Part shown: positions 24,307 to 36,300 of the stretch, piece by piece
How positions within the stretch are numbered: the first letter of the stretch is position 1
Layout of the letters: each line of letters starts with the position of its first letter
Source: Eopsaltria australis
Lineage: Eukaryota > Chordata > Aves > Passeriformes > Petroicidae
Assembly (NCBI GenBank): GCA_034509425.1
Contig: JAVTVJ010000069.1
Span: 2,301,501-2,365,500, forward strand
Length of the DNA stretch: 64,000 nt
Reading direction: 5' to 3'
Position numbers and translations under genes: made by a program
The notes under the pieces: generated by a model
Told to the model about the DNA's origin: nothing
The model's input: only the letters and a program-made list of their open reading frames with translations
Database searches by the model: none

Positions 24307-27300
24307 GTGAGTGGCCTCCCCTGCGCGGGCCGTGTTGAAGGGGGGATCGGACCCGGGGGCGGTGGGTGGCGGCGCTCGGCGTCCTCGGGCCTAGCGGGGT
24401 TGGGGGGCAGCGTAGCTTGGCTCTAAAATGGCTCCTTCAGGCGCTCGGGGCTTGCCTGGGCCGTGGGTGCCGGCCCGCGTCCCTCTCCGCTCCCCGCGTC
24501 TCTCCCTCAAACGCTCCGTGCTCCCATCGCCCCGGCGGGGTGCGGGCGCCGAGTCCCGGTGCTGCGGGTCGGCCCCCGCCCAGCCAGCGCAGGCTGATCC
24601 GTGCAAACGGCACTGCTGTAGCCCCCGGGGTTCCTCCCCGCTGCTCCGTTTTCTTCCCGCGGTCCCGAGCCGCCTTGTTGCCGCCGGGCCCGGGGGTCGC
24701 TTGTCCTGCCCGGTCCCGCTCCCCCGGCCGCGGCCGGGCCGCCCAGGCCTCCTCCCGCCCGAAAGAGGAGGGACCCCGCGTCCTTTTGTGCGAGGTGCGC
24801 GGTCTCTCCCGGTTTGGGACCTGCCTCGGGCCGGGCCCCCTTCGGCCACTGGGGAGGTCCGGCCATCGTTATTAAATCCTTGAAACTCATCGATCGTGCA
24901 GCTGAAGGCTTCGAACGAGCTGCTGTGGCTTTGTAACCTCCTTAGGCCTGTGTCTTCCCTCTGATGGCTGCGGGTTTTCATACATATGTGTGGCAGGTCC
25001 GTTCCATTTTCAGTGTTTTTGTGGTTTTTGTTTTGTTGGGGTTTTTTAAGTGATGATCAAGGCAAGCAGGAATTAGAAGCTGCTTGAATCAGGGATGAAA
25101 TGTGTGCTCCTCCATCACAATTTACTTTTTCTTTTTCATTTCGCAGAGGGTTTTTTTTTTTTGTTGTTCGTGCTTTTAAGAGATTCTTTAGAGGAACACC
25201 TGAGCATCCTATTGGTGACTCTCTCTGATGAACCAGTGACAGGAGCTTTGCAGTTACATATATAGTTATTGTCTGGGGAAACAAGCAATAAAACCTTGGA
25301 GGAACGGCATTACCTTCCAAAAATTTTTAAATGACTATTGTTGTCATTTTTGTGGTGATAAAAAAATTCTGTAGGCTGCAAGTTCTTTACCTAGCTGTGC
25401 AATAACTGCTGCTGCTTCCTCGCATGAGGTAAACAAAACCTGCTCTTGTGTTGATTGCTTGGACAAAAGGTGGCTGTAGCTAAGCAATATTGGGGTAAAT
25501 AAACGCATCTCTGGAGGGAAAACAAGTAAGTTTCAGAAACTTGAGCAGTGATTATGCTTGCTTGACTTTTTCTCTTTTTTTAAGATTACATCAATCTCCC
25601 ATTTTACAGTCAAGATTTAGCTCTTTAAGGTTTATTTTCTTGTCTGTAATCCCCCTGTGGGTTATTGTTAGGAAAGAAATTACGTTAGGTTAATTGTCAG
25701 GACATTGGTATTGGGTTCCTTGATGGATCTGTTCATGTTACAAAGCTGTTACAGCTCTGTACTTTTAGTACTTCTGCACACCACCTCCTGCCAAATGTAG
25801 AATTTGAGAGTACATGAAGTCTGAAAGGCCCACAGTAGCAGTTTCTGTGACTTCTGCTTATCCTTTTTTTTTTTTTTTTGTCATGGAAATTTTACCTGTT
25901 GGAAAGAACTGCTGACTCTATTGAGTCTTCATTTGGAAAACTTCTTTTATTTTTGGTTCCTACACTGAAATTTCTCAATCAGTGTGGCAGAACTGAGCAT
26001 AATGGCAGGTACTTGATTGATTTCTAGTTGGTGGTTTTGTGGTTCTACTGAAGAACATTTGTAAGCCTTTTTTTTTTTCCTTCTTCAGTAATACTGCTTT
26101 GTTGTGATGCTACTAAAATACTTGAAGTAAGAAATTACACTTCAGACTATTGTTTTATATTTCATTTCCACTGAAAGTGCTCACAGGTATAAAATTAAGC
26201 ACATGTAACTGAGGCTGTAGTGTTTAGTCTGCTGTTCCCAGTTGGATAGGACTGCCAGGCACCAAATATCCTGGTGCTTCAGGATCCAGCCACTGAGAGT
26301 AAAGCAGAAGCTTTCACTGAGAGACAGAACTGCAGAAACTGGAAGAAAGTTTGTAAAGAACCTGTTTTCCTGGAAATTGGCGCAAATAAGAATTCTGAGT
26401 ACCCTTTCAATTCTTCTACCCCCTATCAGTTTAAATGCTGATTAGTGTGATGTGTTTTTTAAAACTGCCAAAGGAGTAGGGAAGTTTTAAGTTTAGTTTA
26501 AGGCCTTTTATATTTCATCTGTGTATATGGATATTGTCCCAAAAGCACTTCAGTGAAAGTTGAGTATGAGCAGAATTTTTTTTAAAAGCTAATTTTATAG
26601 ACAGTAAGATTCTTTGTATGCTTTGCCACTAATTTATGATTTTAAAATAATTAACTAATCAGAACAGGAAATTAATAATTATGGAAATAACTTTTCAGTG
26701 AAATTGCTTAGTTTGCTCTCTTTAAAACTTCCGTTTCTAAAGTATTGGGTAAAATCATTGTAGAGCTTTTTCTTCTTGAACTCACTCCTTTATTGACTTT
26801 CCTTTTTTAAAGCAAATGTTAATCAAATATGCTCAGACTAATCAACATCTGCTCTGTTTTTGTGTCATTTTGTTTCAACTTCAGCAAGTTCTCTATTAAC
26901 AATGTGGCTGGTTGAACAGAAGCCCCCTCCTCAAGCATGGTGATTTAATGGAAAGAAATTGATAGAAGAATTAAAAATACAGTGGATGTGCTAGAGCTAA
27001 GTTTATTATAGACGTTAAGAAGGAAAAAAGATTTTAAGTTGTGCTTCTTATCCAATGTCTTGGTTTTGGAAATGTCAAGGTATTTTATCACCATTGAATG
27101 CTTTTTGTGAGCAGATTACACACATAAGGCTTTTTTATCTTCTATTTCTGTCAGGTGGCAGGCAACTCTTACTTCCTTTCATATTTTATGTTATTTTTAA
27201 TAGTCTGTTGTTTATTTGGTGTTCAGTCTGTGGTGCAACTTTAGATGCTTCCCAGAGCAATGAACAAAAAGGAGTCTGAACAAACCTGCATTTCAGTAGC

Positions 27301-30300
27301 TCCACCTGAAACTTTGATCAGTTTTTTAGTTGTTTTTGTTTTGGTTTTTTGGTTTTTGTTTGTTTTTTTTTTTTTTTTTTTTTTTTGTTTGTTTGTTTTT
27401 TTTTTTTTGGTTTTTTTTTTTGTTTTTGTTTTTTTTTTTGGGGGGGGATGGGGGGAGTTTTTTAAGCTTCTGGTAACATTTGATTTCTGCCATCTTAAAA
27501 GTTTAGTAGTTTTCTGCCAGTATTGATGTGTTGTTTGTCTAAATAGGTAAAACCTTTTATCAGAATAAAGGTAAAATTCCATTTTACAGCTCTATATTGA
27601 TTGTCTTCATTCTAATGAGATGCTTCCTCCCCCTCTGTGCAGGATCTTACAATGAGATAAACAGTATAATCTAATAAAACACTTCAAGAAATGTGTGATT
27701 TTGCATGTGGCCCATCTTGTTGAAGGAAGTATGCTTATTTCATAGGTATGCAAGTGGCTTTTGGGTTCACTTAGCTGTAAAAGTGCCTTATATTTGCTTC
27801 ATGAAGTTCGGATGCAAAATACTTAAAAATGTATGGAATTACCTAACTGATCAACTTTGAGATGATTTCTTTGGCAAAAAAACAAACCAAGGGTGTTAGA
27901 GTTGGGCTTGTGTAGCTGTTGTATTCTGTCTCTCCTGCAGTGGCAGTTTGCCACCTCTGTGGAAAGGAAGGGAGCGTTGCTTCCCACACCTTTTGAAACA
28001 CAGGCACAAAGGACTGCTAATGCTCAGGGGTTCTGCAGTGCAGGAAAGGAGAGCTTTTCTGGAAGCCAAATTTTTATTTTTTGTTGTTTTAATCAAGCTT
28101 AATAAATTCTGGATTGTTGTGAACCTTATCAGCTGGGAAGACTCTTCCTTTTGAACACTAATTCTTTTTACTGTCTTCCATGTGTGGTAAAGGAATGACT
28201 GCAGAAGCCTCCCTGAAGAGGTGTATTTTCATATCTCAGTGAGAAGATTAGCTTGTAATTTCAAAAGGTTTATTGCTGAAGCATCTTTCTTTTCATAAGT
28301 GGGATCATTGAGAAATACATAAAGTTTGCTTATGTTAGTAATTCTTAAAATATCCATGTCTTCAAGGTAACAACTTCTGACGTGCTTTTTATATAGAAGG
28401 TTATTATGTGTACTGTTGTACTATTGTAATATTTATAGAAGAGTAGCTAGTTAAGGGATCTGCTTTATTTTTAGTATAGTGACAGAACACAGTATGAAGC
28501 AAAAAGGATCTAACTTCTCTTGTGAGTTTCAAGGAAAGTTGGTAGATTGCTGTCAAAACGTAATCTTGTCCTCATAAGCGAGATGTCACTAGCTTTACAG
28601 TTTTATCCAGTGAGTGTGGGCTGCTGCTAAAGTCATGTTTCTTTTTTGACTGCTTATGTTTTTCTGTCCCCTTTTAATAGAATTCTACTTCATTTATTTT
28701 TTTAGTTTGGGTATGAGTTTTGAACAGGATTTTTGGGAATGGTATTGCTAAACCACTTGTCCTTTTTTTCATCCCAGGTCAAATGAATTTCACCTGAAAC
28801 TCCTGTGTGATTTAATGTTTGTTTTTTTTGGTTTTTTTTTTTCATTTTCCATGGTTCGCTGTAGAAAACTTAATTTAAACTTACATAATTTTTTTTTTTT
28901 AGTTAGCCTCTCCCTCTAAATTTTGATAGCCTTTCAGTCATATTCTGAAATTGTAAGGTGAGAGCTGAGGTGAGGCATGACAAGTTCAGGATAGAAGAGT
29001 AGTGTGAAAGAATGGAGATTGCTTTGGTTGGTTGCTTTGATGGGGAGGTGGTTGGTTGGTTGGCCAGTTGTTTGTTTTGTTTAGTTGTGGTTCCCCCAAG
29101 TTCTGTATCATACCTTCTCTTGATGGGTGGAAAATGGAAAGAATACTTCAAGACTAATGCAATTCTCCTCTGTATGAAAGTGTTTTAAATGCTTCTAAAA
29201 TAGTACTTATATGGAATTTAAGTGGTAGATAGAACTTGGATCAGTTAAAGAGTTTTACCAGTTATGGATGGAATGCATGGACTGACTGATGCCTTGCTCA
29301 GATGGATCATCTAAAGTTGTTGGTAGTTGCTCAGTGACTGGGTTTGTATGATCATGGAGTAATGGGGGAGGAGGAGAGATCCTTTCCGTATCACTTTGGT
29401 GTGTTATTCTTACTGGGAAGAAAGAAGGTAATGAGGATTAAAAATACTCCTCAGTGCTCTCTTTAAATGCTTATAGCTGTGAATTTTATCCAGAGAATCT
29501 GTAACTGAACCTGCAAACCTTAGATTTTGTGTTTGTGAATGATCTTGGCTCCAATTCTTGGTGAATCATTAGTCCCATTTCCTGGTGTGTATTTGAGGAA
29601 GCCACTACATCTTACTCTGAAGAAGCACACTGTTAAAATTGAGTTGGGTTTTTTGTAATTATTGGGGGGAGAGTGTATGTTTTTTGTTTGAGGGTTTTTT
29701 TGGTGTTTTGGGGAGAGGTGTTTCTTGGGAAAAGTGCTGTTGCCAGATGCAGGATTTGTTTTGAAAGGGAGGTCTGATCTGAATAATATTGCAAAGCTCT
29801 GTTTCTTTTCCTGCAGGCTCTAGTGACAGCAAATCTAGATAGTTTGACGTGGAGATCATGAATTATCTGTCTACAACTTGTAAGGGTGAAAGTAGCGACT
29901 GGACAGCTGCATAATAAAGCCCAAGGCATTGAGATAGGTAGTGTTTTCTAGGAAGCTGGTGGGATAAGCTGAGTCTCATCGGTGGCCCTTAAATGACTGA
30001 GGATCTTCAGAACAGAAAGATAAGAAAGTGCTGAGGATCCAAAGTGCAGTTTTAGTCTTTTCTCTACTACACGATATTTAGTTTCAGTGGTAAGAACAGA
30101 GCTAAGATCAGAGTGTATAGGTTTCTTTAACACTGGCACAAAATTTTAGTGCTTTGGGATAATAGAGTTGTCTTTTCTTATGACACTAAGAATGCTGAAT
30201 ACTCTTGTCGTACCTATTACAGAATGGACATAGATAGTTTATGCAGAACAGTTGGGTTGGTCTGTGGTGTAGACTAATATACAGCTTTCTAATAGTTTAA

Positions 30301-33300
30301 TTATAGTAGGAAGTAGAGGAGAAAAATTCTTTACAATATCTTTGTGACTGCTTGAAGCTCTGAATTCTTTAATCCCTGCCTATAGTCTTGCCAATATAAA
30401 TATTACTGGGTATTTTTTCAGTGTCATCCTTAAGTCCTTAAACTTTTGCAGATTGTTGTGATTCCCTTAGTGTCCTTTTGAAGCATTGTAGGAGTTAAAA
30501 GTAGGTGAACTGTGTTGCATCAGAAGATGAGATGTAATTGCCAGTGACACTGTGCAACTGCACAGTGCAACTGTAATCTCTCTTCAGCTGCAGTTTACAG
30601 TTACTTGGTTGAGGAAGTTTGAAATCTCTAAGAATTTGCGCTGTCCCCTCTGTCATTCCAGTTTTCAAGTTGTATATTTGTGAATATAGCCCCTAAGGGT
30701 CTTGAACAGATACTTCCAAAACTACTTAACCTATCTGAAATTATGCAGTGTTTGCTTTTGTCAACTTAATACAGATCTGCTGTTGTAGCTGATACTATTA
30801 AAGACTCTCTGGGTGGTATTGTAAGATGCTTCAGTTGAATAGCTAAGGACACTAAGCTGACTTGTACACTGTATGGGAGCAATTTGGTCCAGGGTATTTT
30901 TAGCACCTTCCAACAGTTCTAGATTGTGCATGATCTGGGGGAGGAGCGGGGGGGGGGGGGGGTGCCTTTTCAAGTTTCCAGAGTTCTTGTTGAAGAATTG
31001 ATCTTTCAGCTGGACAATGCAGTATCCTTATGAAGGAGTGTCTGAGGAGGGTGACACTTCAATAAAAAGTGTCTTTGTATTGAAGGGTGTTTTCTAAATC
31101 TGATGTCACTTTGAATGTTTTTCTTTATTACTGGTCATTTTTACTAGGGAGAGAAATACAAATAGTTCCCAGAGAAATTGGCAGTTGTTGTAAGGGATGA
31201 ATTATAAAGGGAAGAATTTAGGAGACTCTCTAACATTGAAGGGTACAAAGACAGAGGTGAGGTGGTAAAAATATCATGTTAGTGGTTTTAAAAAATTTTT
31301 CTTGATTGCAAACAATGGATTTAAAATGTCAAAACACCAAATCAGATTTGATAATATTTAAAGGTGTGTACGTAATTTATTTCGGTGAAGTCATGTAGTT
31401 AGCTCAGTACTTAGGCATCTTCATATGGGTGACCTGTTATGCAGACATGGTCCGCTCGTCACAGCCCAGCTTTGAATTTGGCCATCATTGTTAAAGTTTG
31501 GCAGGCCTATCATCCTGGTAGGTGACATTCTCCATGTGTCCTTTGTCCTTTTTGTTGAGGGAAAGGGGAATAGTAGTGTGGTTGTAATAGCTGTCAGTAA
31601 GGAGTCTCTCAGGTTCCATTTCTGGTGAATTTACTGTCTTGAAATATGAGGACATCATCCTTTGAAAAATAACTACAGCCCACAGTAGTGAAGAATTTTA
31701 ACTGCAAAAACAAATGCAAATCTGGACATAGGTGGAGTAAGAAAGAAATTCAGAAAAAATCGTGCGGACAGTCAGGAGGAAAAATCATGCAAATAAACAT
31801 AGAATGTAATACCTTTGGGAGGGGAAGTTGTTATACATTTTTCCATTAAGTATTTTGTGAAGTTACAGATGTATATAACATACTATTCTGTAGGGAGTTT
31901 TATGGCTAAGCTCCCTAGAAATGCTGTACACTATAAATGTGAGGAAATCCTAACCTGCTCTTTGTTTGCTTGTTTTCCTAGTTTTTCTCTTGTGTGCCTT
32001 ACCATGCAAGAAAAAAACCCCTCCTGTTTTTACTTCTGTTGGATTGCTTGAACTATACTATTTTACATCTTAGTTTATATGGATTATATAAGGAAAACAG
32101 GATAACAATGAGGAAGAAAAAGTAGGAAGAATAATAATTTATGTTGCTTATACCTGTGTGCATGTATTATACGAGTAAGTATGTACATAGATAGGTTTTG
32201 ACTGGAAATCTTTGGCCATTCTGTTGAATTGAGAGTGTCTTAGTAATCTGTAGGAGTAAAATTTGGGATATTCAATACTGAGAAGCTCATAGTTATTGTT
32301 TTAGGGGGGGAATCACTGATATAAATACTTCAGTATATTTGTGCTAATTAGTTTTTAGTGTACCTGTGTATCTTACCAAAAAAATCTCAAAGGGGAGGAG
32401 GGTAGCTTTGCAAATCCAGTAAAACATTGAGAACTCAGTAAGCTTATTGTTAGAACATAGACACTTATACAGTTTTAAAGATATTTTTTTAAAAAGTTGT
32501 TTTATAAAATAGTTTCTTGCACTTTACCTGCTGGCTTTTCAATTTGGTAGATAACATCTGAACTCCAGCAGAGTTTTATAATCCCCACGTGCTTAAATAT
32601 ACTAAATGTTCTTTTTCCATTAAGGTTAATGTTCGTGAAGAAATTGAAGAGTTTTTTCCAAGAATGTGGAAGATAAATCAAGATAAAAGAAGGCTAATGA
32701 AAAGTATTAAAGATCAGAAAATTAAAATTGAATGGGGGAAAAAATTGAACAGAAGATTGGTCAGATAGAAGCACTTGAATATTTTTTTAAGGCTATAATG
32801 AATTGTTTGAATTGGGGAAGAATACACGAAGTATGAAAAATGAAAAACTCAATGAAGAATGAAGAAAAGTAGAAAGCAAGAGTGAAGTAGAATTAAAAGA
32901 ATCTGGAAGAATGAATGGGTCCTAGGTTAAGTAAATGTATGGTTTATGTTCCAGTGTCTGTATGATCAAGTTGTAGATGAATTTGCATGATTACTTAGTT
33001 AATAGAGAATTGGTGATCTGGTTCAAGCAGGGACCTATTTGAGGCAAGCATACAATATTAACAGTGGGTTAGCAAAATGAAATTTGTTTTGGAGGGTATT
33101 GCCTAACCATTTGTTTTTCAGGAGCAATCAATATAATAGCATTACTGTACTTTAAATGTTAGGAGTTAGGCATTTACACAACCAATACCATTTTTAATAC
33201 TGTCTTTTTTGTTAGGAGTCTCGCTCCCAGTCAAAATCTCCAGCTGGGAGTCCTGCTCGTGTAAAATCAGAGAGCAGGTCAGGATCTCGCAGTCCATCGA

Positions 33301-36300
33301 GGGCTTCCAAACATTCTGAATCGCACTCTAGGTCAAGATCAAAATCAAGGTATGTTCAGAAAGTTACTCATGTCAGCTCAGTCTTACTGCTGTTATTTTA
33401 GTAGGCTGATGAAATTTCTTATCCCCTGTTGTAAAAATCACAGACTTATGTATTAACAGGTGTATGTTAATTTGCATGTTTGTGCTCATATAGGTGGGAA
33501 ATTATTACATGGATATGAATAGAGAAAATACTATAAATAGAAGTGGTAACACAGAAATCACAACTGAAATATGTAGGTTTGTCTCTTCTAGAAGAGAGAG
33601 AATGGATTGCATTTCAATTCTGTGAAGCTCCTGCTTCTCCCAAAATTGTTAATGGGAGAGTTCTTGTGTGGGCCACTCCTTTAGGGGAAAAAAAAAGTCA
33701 AGTGACATGTGGTACAAAGGCACCAGGGTTGGATAGAAAGAGTAAGCTCTCTAACTGTTGGAAATATTGGAAAACAATGTGAATGTTCTTGACATGCTTT
33801 CATTGGAGGCTTTAAAAACAATCAAAAATTACGTCTTAAATTGGGTGTGGATAGGTTCTTGATTTATGCGAGTCTTAAGATTTAAATTCATTTTTCAATG
33901 CTGCAAATGTCCTTCCCTGTCCTTCTCTGCCCTAAGTATGGATGTGTGGAGGTAAAGCTTTATAGCTCTTGGTTCTGACAGGGCTTGCACAGATCACAAG
34001 AGGAATGTCTTGCGTTTTTTTTCTCTAAATATACCATAAATATTACCTGGTTTATACTACCTATCTTCTCTATTCCCTTTGACCAACATATTGATGAAAA
34101 TGGGGAGAGCTACTTAATCTTTCTTTAATCAGCCAGGACAGAAACCAGAAAACAGCATTTGTAGCACTAGAGGAGGAAGAGGAATAGTCTTTCTCCTTCC
34201 CAGTTCTTGGGAGAGATCAGTAATACATTTTCTGTATTTATACACTTTATACCAGAGCAACTGAAAGAGTTGCTGTGCTATGAATTGCCAAATTCTGCTA
34301 ATGTTATAGTTTCTGTTCTTGCAGTGTTTAGCCAGATGATTACCTACATGTTTTAAACTGAGCTTATTGTCAGCAAGATGTTTGCAAAGAAGTGCTTGAG
34401 GGGTTGAGCGGGTGTTTGGGTTTTGCTTTTTTTTTTTTTTTTGACTAATTTTCATGCCTAGACAAACTTCACTCATAGATATTGCAGCACTGTAGTCCTG
34501 CCAGATTTTTCAATTTTTCAGTCGAAACAGTACTTTACAGTGTGGCATATCTAGTTTCTGTGTCACTGTGCAATTGTTAGTTAGATAAGCAGTCAAGCTG
34601 GTGTAAGTTAAAACTCTGAAATTGCTAAAAACTGTAGTGAATATAATCCTCAGTATATGCCAGAAGTACTCTCAAAGAGTTAAAAATGATGCTACCAAGA
34701 GACCATTAGAGGTCCATGCAATCTTTAGATGTGCAAGGTAGAAGAAGCTCAATGACTTTAATTGGAGGCATGACCTAAACAAAGATTTTTCTCTGGAAAA
34801 TGTACAGTTTATGGTTCAACACATTATGTGCATATGACCTGACTAAGGGCTTTCTCTTTGTCGAAGATCCAGGTCCAGAAGACATTCGCACAGACGTTAC
34901 ACTCGTTCCAGATCCCATTCTCATTCCCATAGGAGACGTTCTCGAAGCAGATCGTACACACCAGAATACCGTCGTCGAAGGAGCCGTAGTCATTCTCCAA
35001 TGTCCAACAGGAGAAGGCACACTGGCAGTAGAGTATGTCATGTCCATAAAGGCTGAGTATCAACAAAACAGTTGCTGCTTCTATCAGTGTAGTCCAGGTT
35101 ACCTGCAGGCTGAGTTTGACCTGCTGTGTTGTCACTGGGGGATACGGGAATTGGGTGGGAGCAGGGAGTATGTGTGAAGCAGTCTCTGTCCTTACAGCTG
35201 AGCACTTACTTCTTGGACCTGCAACTGGCAGGGAAGTTGTAGAAGTTAATTAAAAACGTTCTATTGCAAGTCAGTATGTGCAAATATGGTGACATGGGCT
35301 TCTGTCAGCTCTAGAAGTTGAGCTTTTCTGATTTTTTTTTTTTTTCCAAGTATATGTAGCCTTTACAAAATTGAGACCACCTCTGTGTGTGCTGGCAACT
35401 TGACAGTATTGATGAGATTGACATAGGAATCCATAGAAGGAAATTCCCAGGAAATTTATTTGCTTGTAGAGCATATTTGAAAGATTGCTTGCAATTTTAT
35501 GTTTCTGATTATTTAATTTGGTTTACCTTGAAGTAAAGCCCTGTGTTATTAGGTAATATGTAAGTCTTTATAATAGACTAGGAAAATTTACAGTTTTGAA
35601 AAGGAGGTGCAGTAAGTCTCTCAAAATGTAAATGAGAAGTGTCTCTGTATGAGCAGGAGAAAGCATAGCTACACCAATGAAAATGTAAAGTACTCATCTT
35701 GTCATTCTGAGAAGTGATTTCTCCCAGTTTCCTTCTTTCTTATGACAGAATGGTTGGGGTTGAACGGGACCTTTGGAAATCAGCTAGTCCAACCCCACCT
35801 AGAGCAGGTTCCACAGGCTCACATGCAGGACTGTTTTGTCCACCTCTAGAAAAGGACACTCAGCAACCTCTCTGGTCATTGTGTTCCAGTGTTTGGACAG
35901 CCTCAAAGAAGTTTTTCTTCATATTTAGATGGAATGTACCATGTTTCAATTTGTTCCCTCCGCCCCTTGTCCTGTTGCTGAGCAGCTCTGAAGAGAATCT
36001 GGCCGCATCTTTGTGGTGCCTGCCCTTGAGATACTTGTATGCATTGATAAGATGCCTTCTCAGGCATCTCTTCTCCAGTCTCAACAGGCCCAGATCTCTG
36101 AGCCTTTCTTTATAAAAGAGGTACTCCAATCCCCTAATCTTCCTCGTAGCCCTCCACTCCAGTTTCTTGTCTAATCTGTTTCAGTGCCTTAGCTTCTGGT
36201 TTCACATCACTAAATGAGTGTCACTGCACACAGCTGCACAGCTCTGCCTCTTCCTTGTTGAGTGCAGTGATATGTTTCTGATCCTTCTAGTTTTATTCTG

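Larger units (their letters stand above)
24307..32624 (+). other. TRA2A intron 1, proximal part
   Basis: About 8.3 kb between exon 1 and the poison-exon candidate. The first ~560 bp continue the CpG island. The rest is AT- and T-rich with a long T/G tract (27322-27447) and a G15 run (30948-30962). No other gene is recognised. Confidence 0.9.

Noticed and set aside
23796..24981. Open frames of 70-196 codons around TRA2A exon 1
   Set aside because: Composition artefacts of the CpG island. The real coding part here is only the 36 nt of exon 1.
27241..27582. Poly-Lys and poly-Phe open frames
   Set aside because: Artefacts of the T-rich tract in TRA2A intron 1.
34775..35177. Alternative-frame proteins over TRA2A exon 3
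   Set aside because: Shadows of the RS-domain exon. The RS frame is continuous with flanking exons, the others are not.
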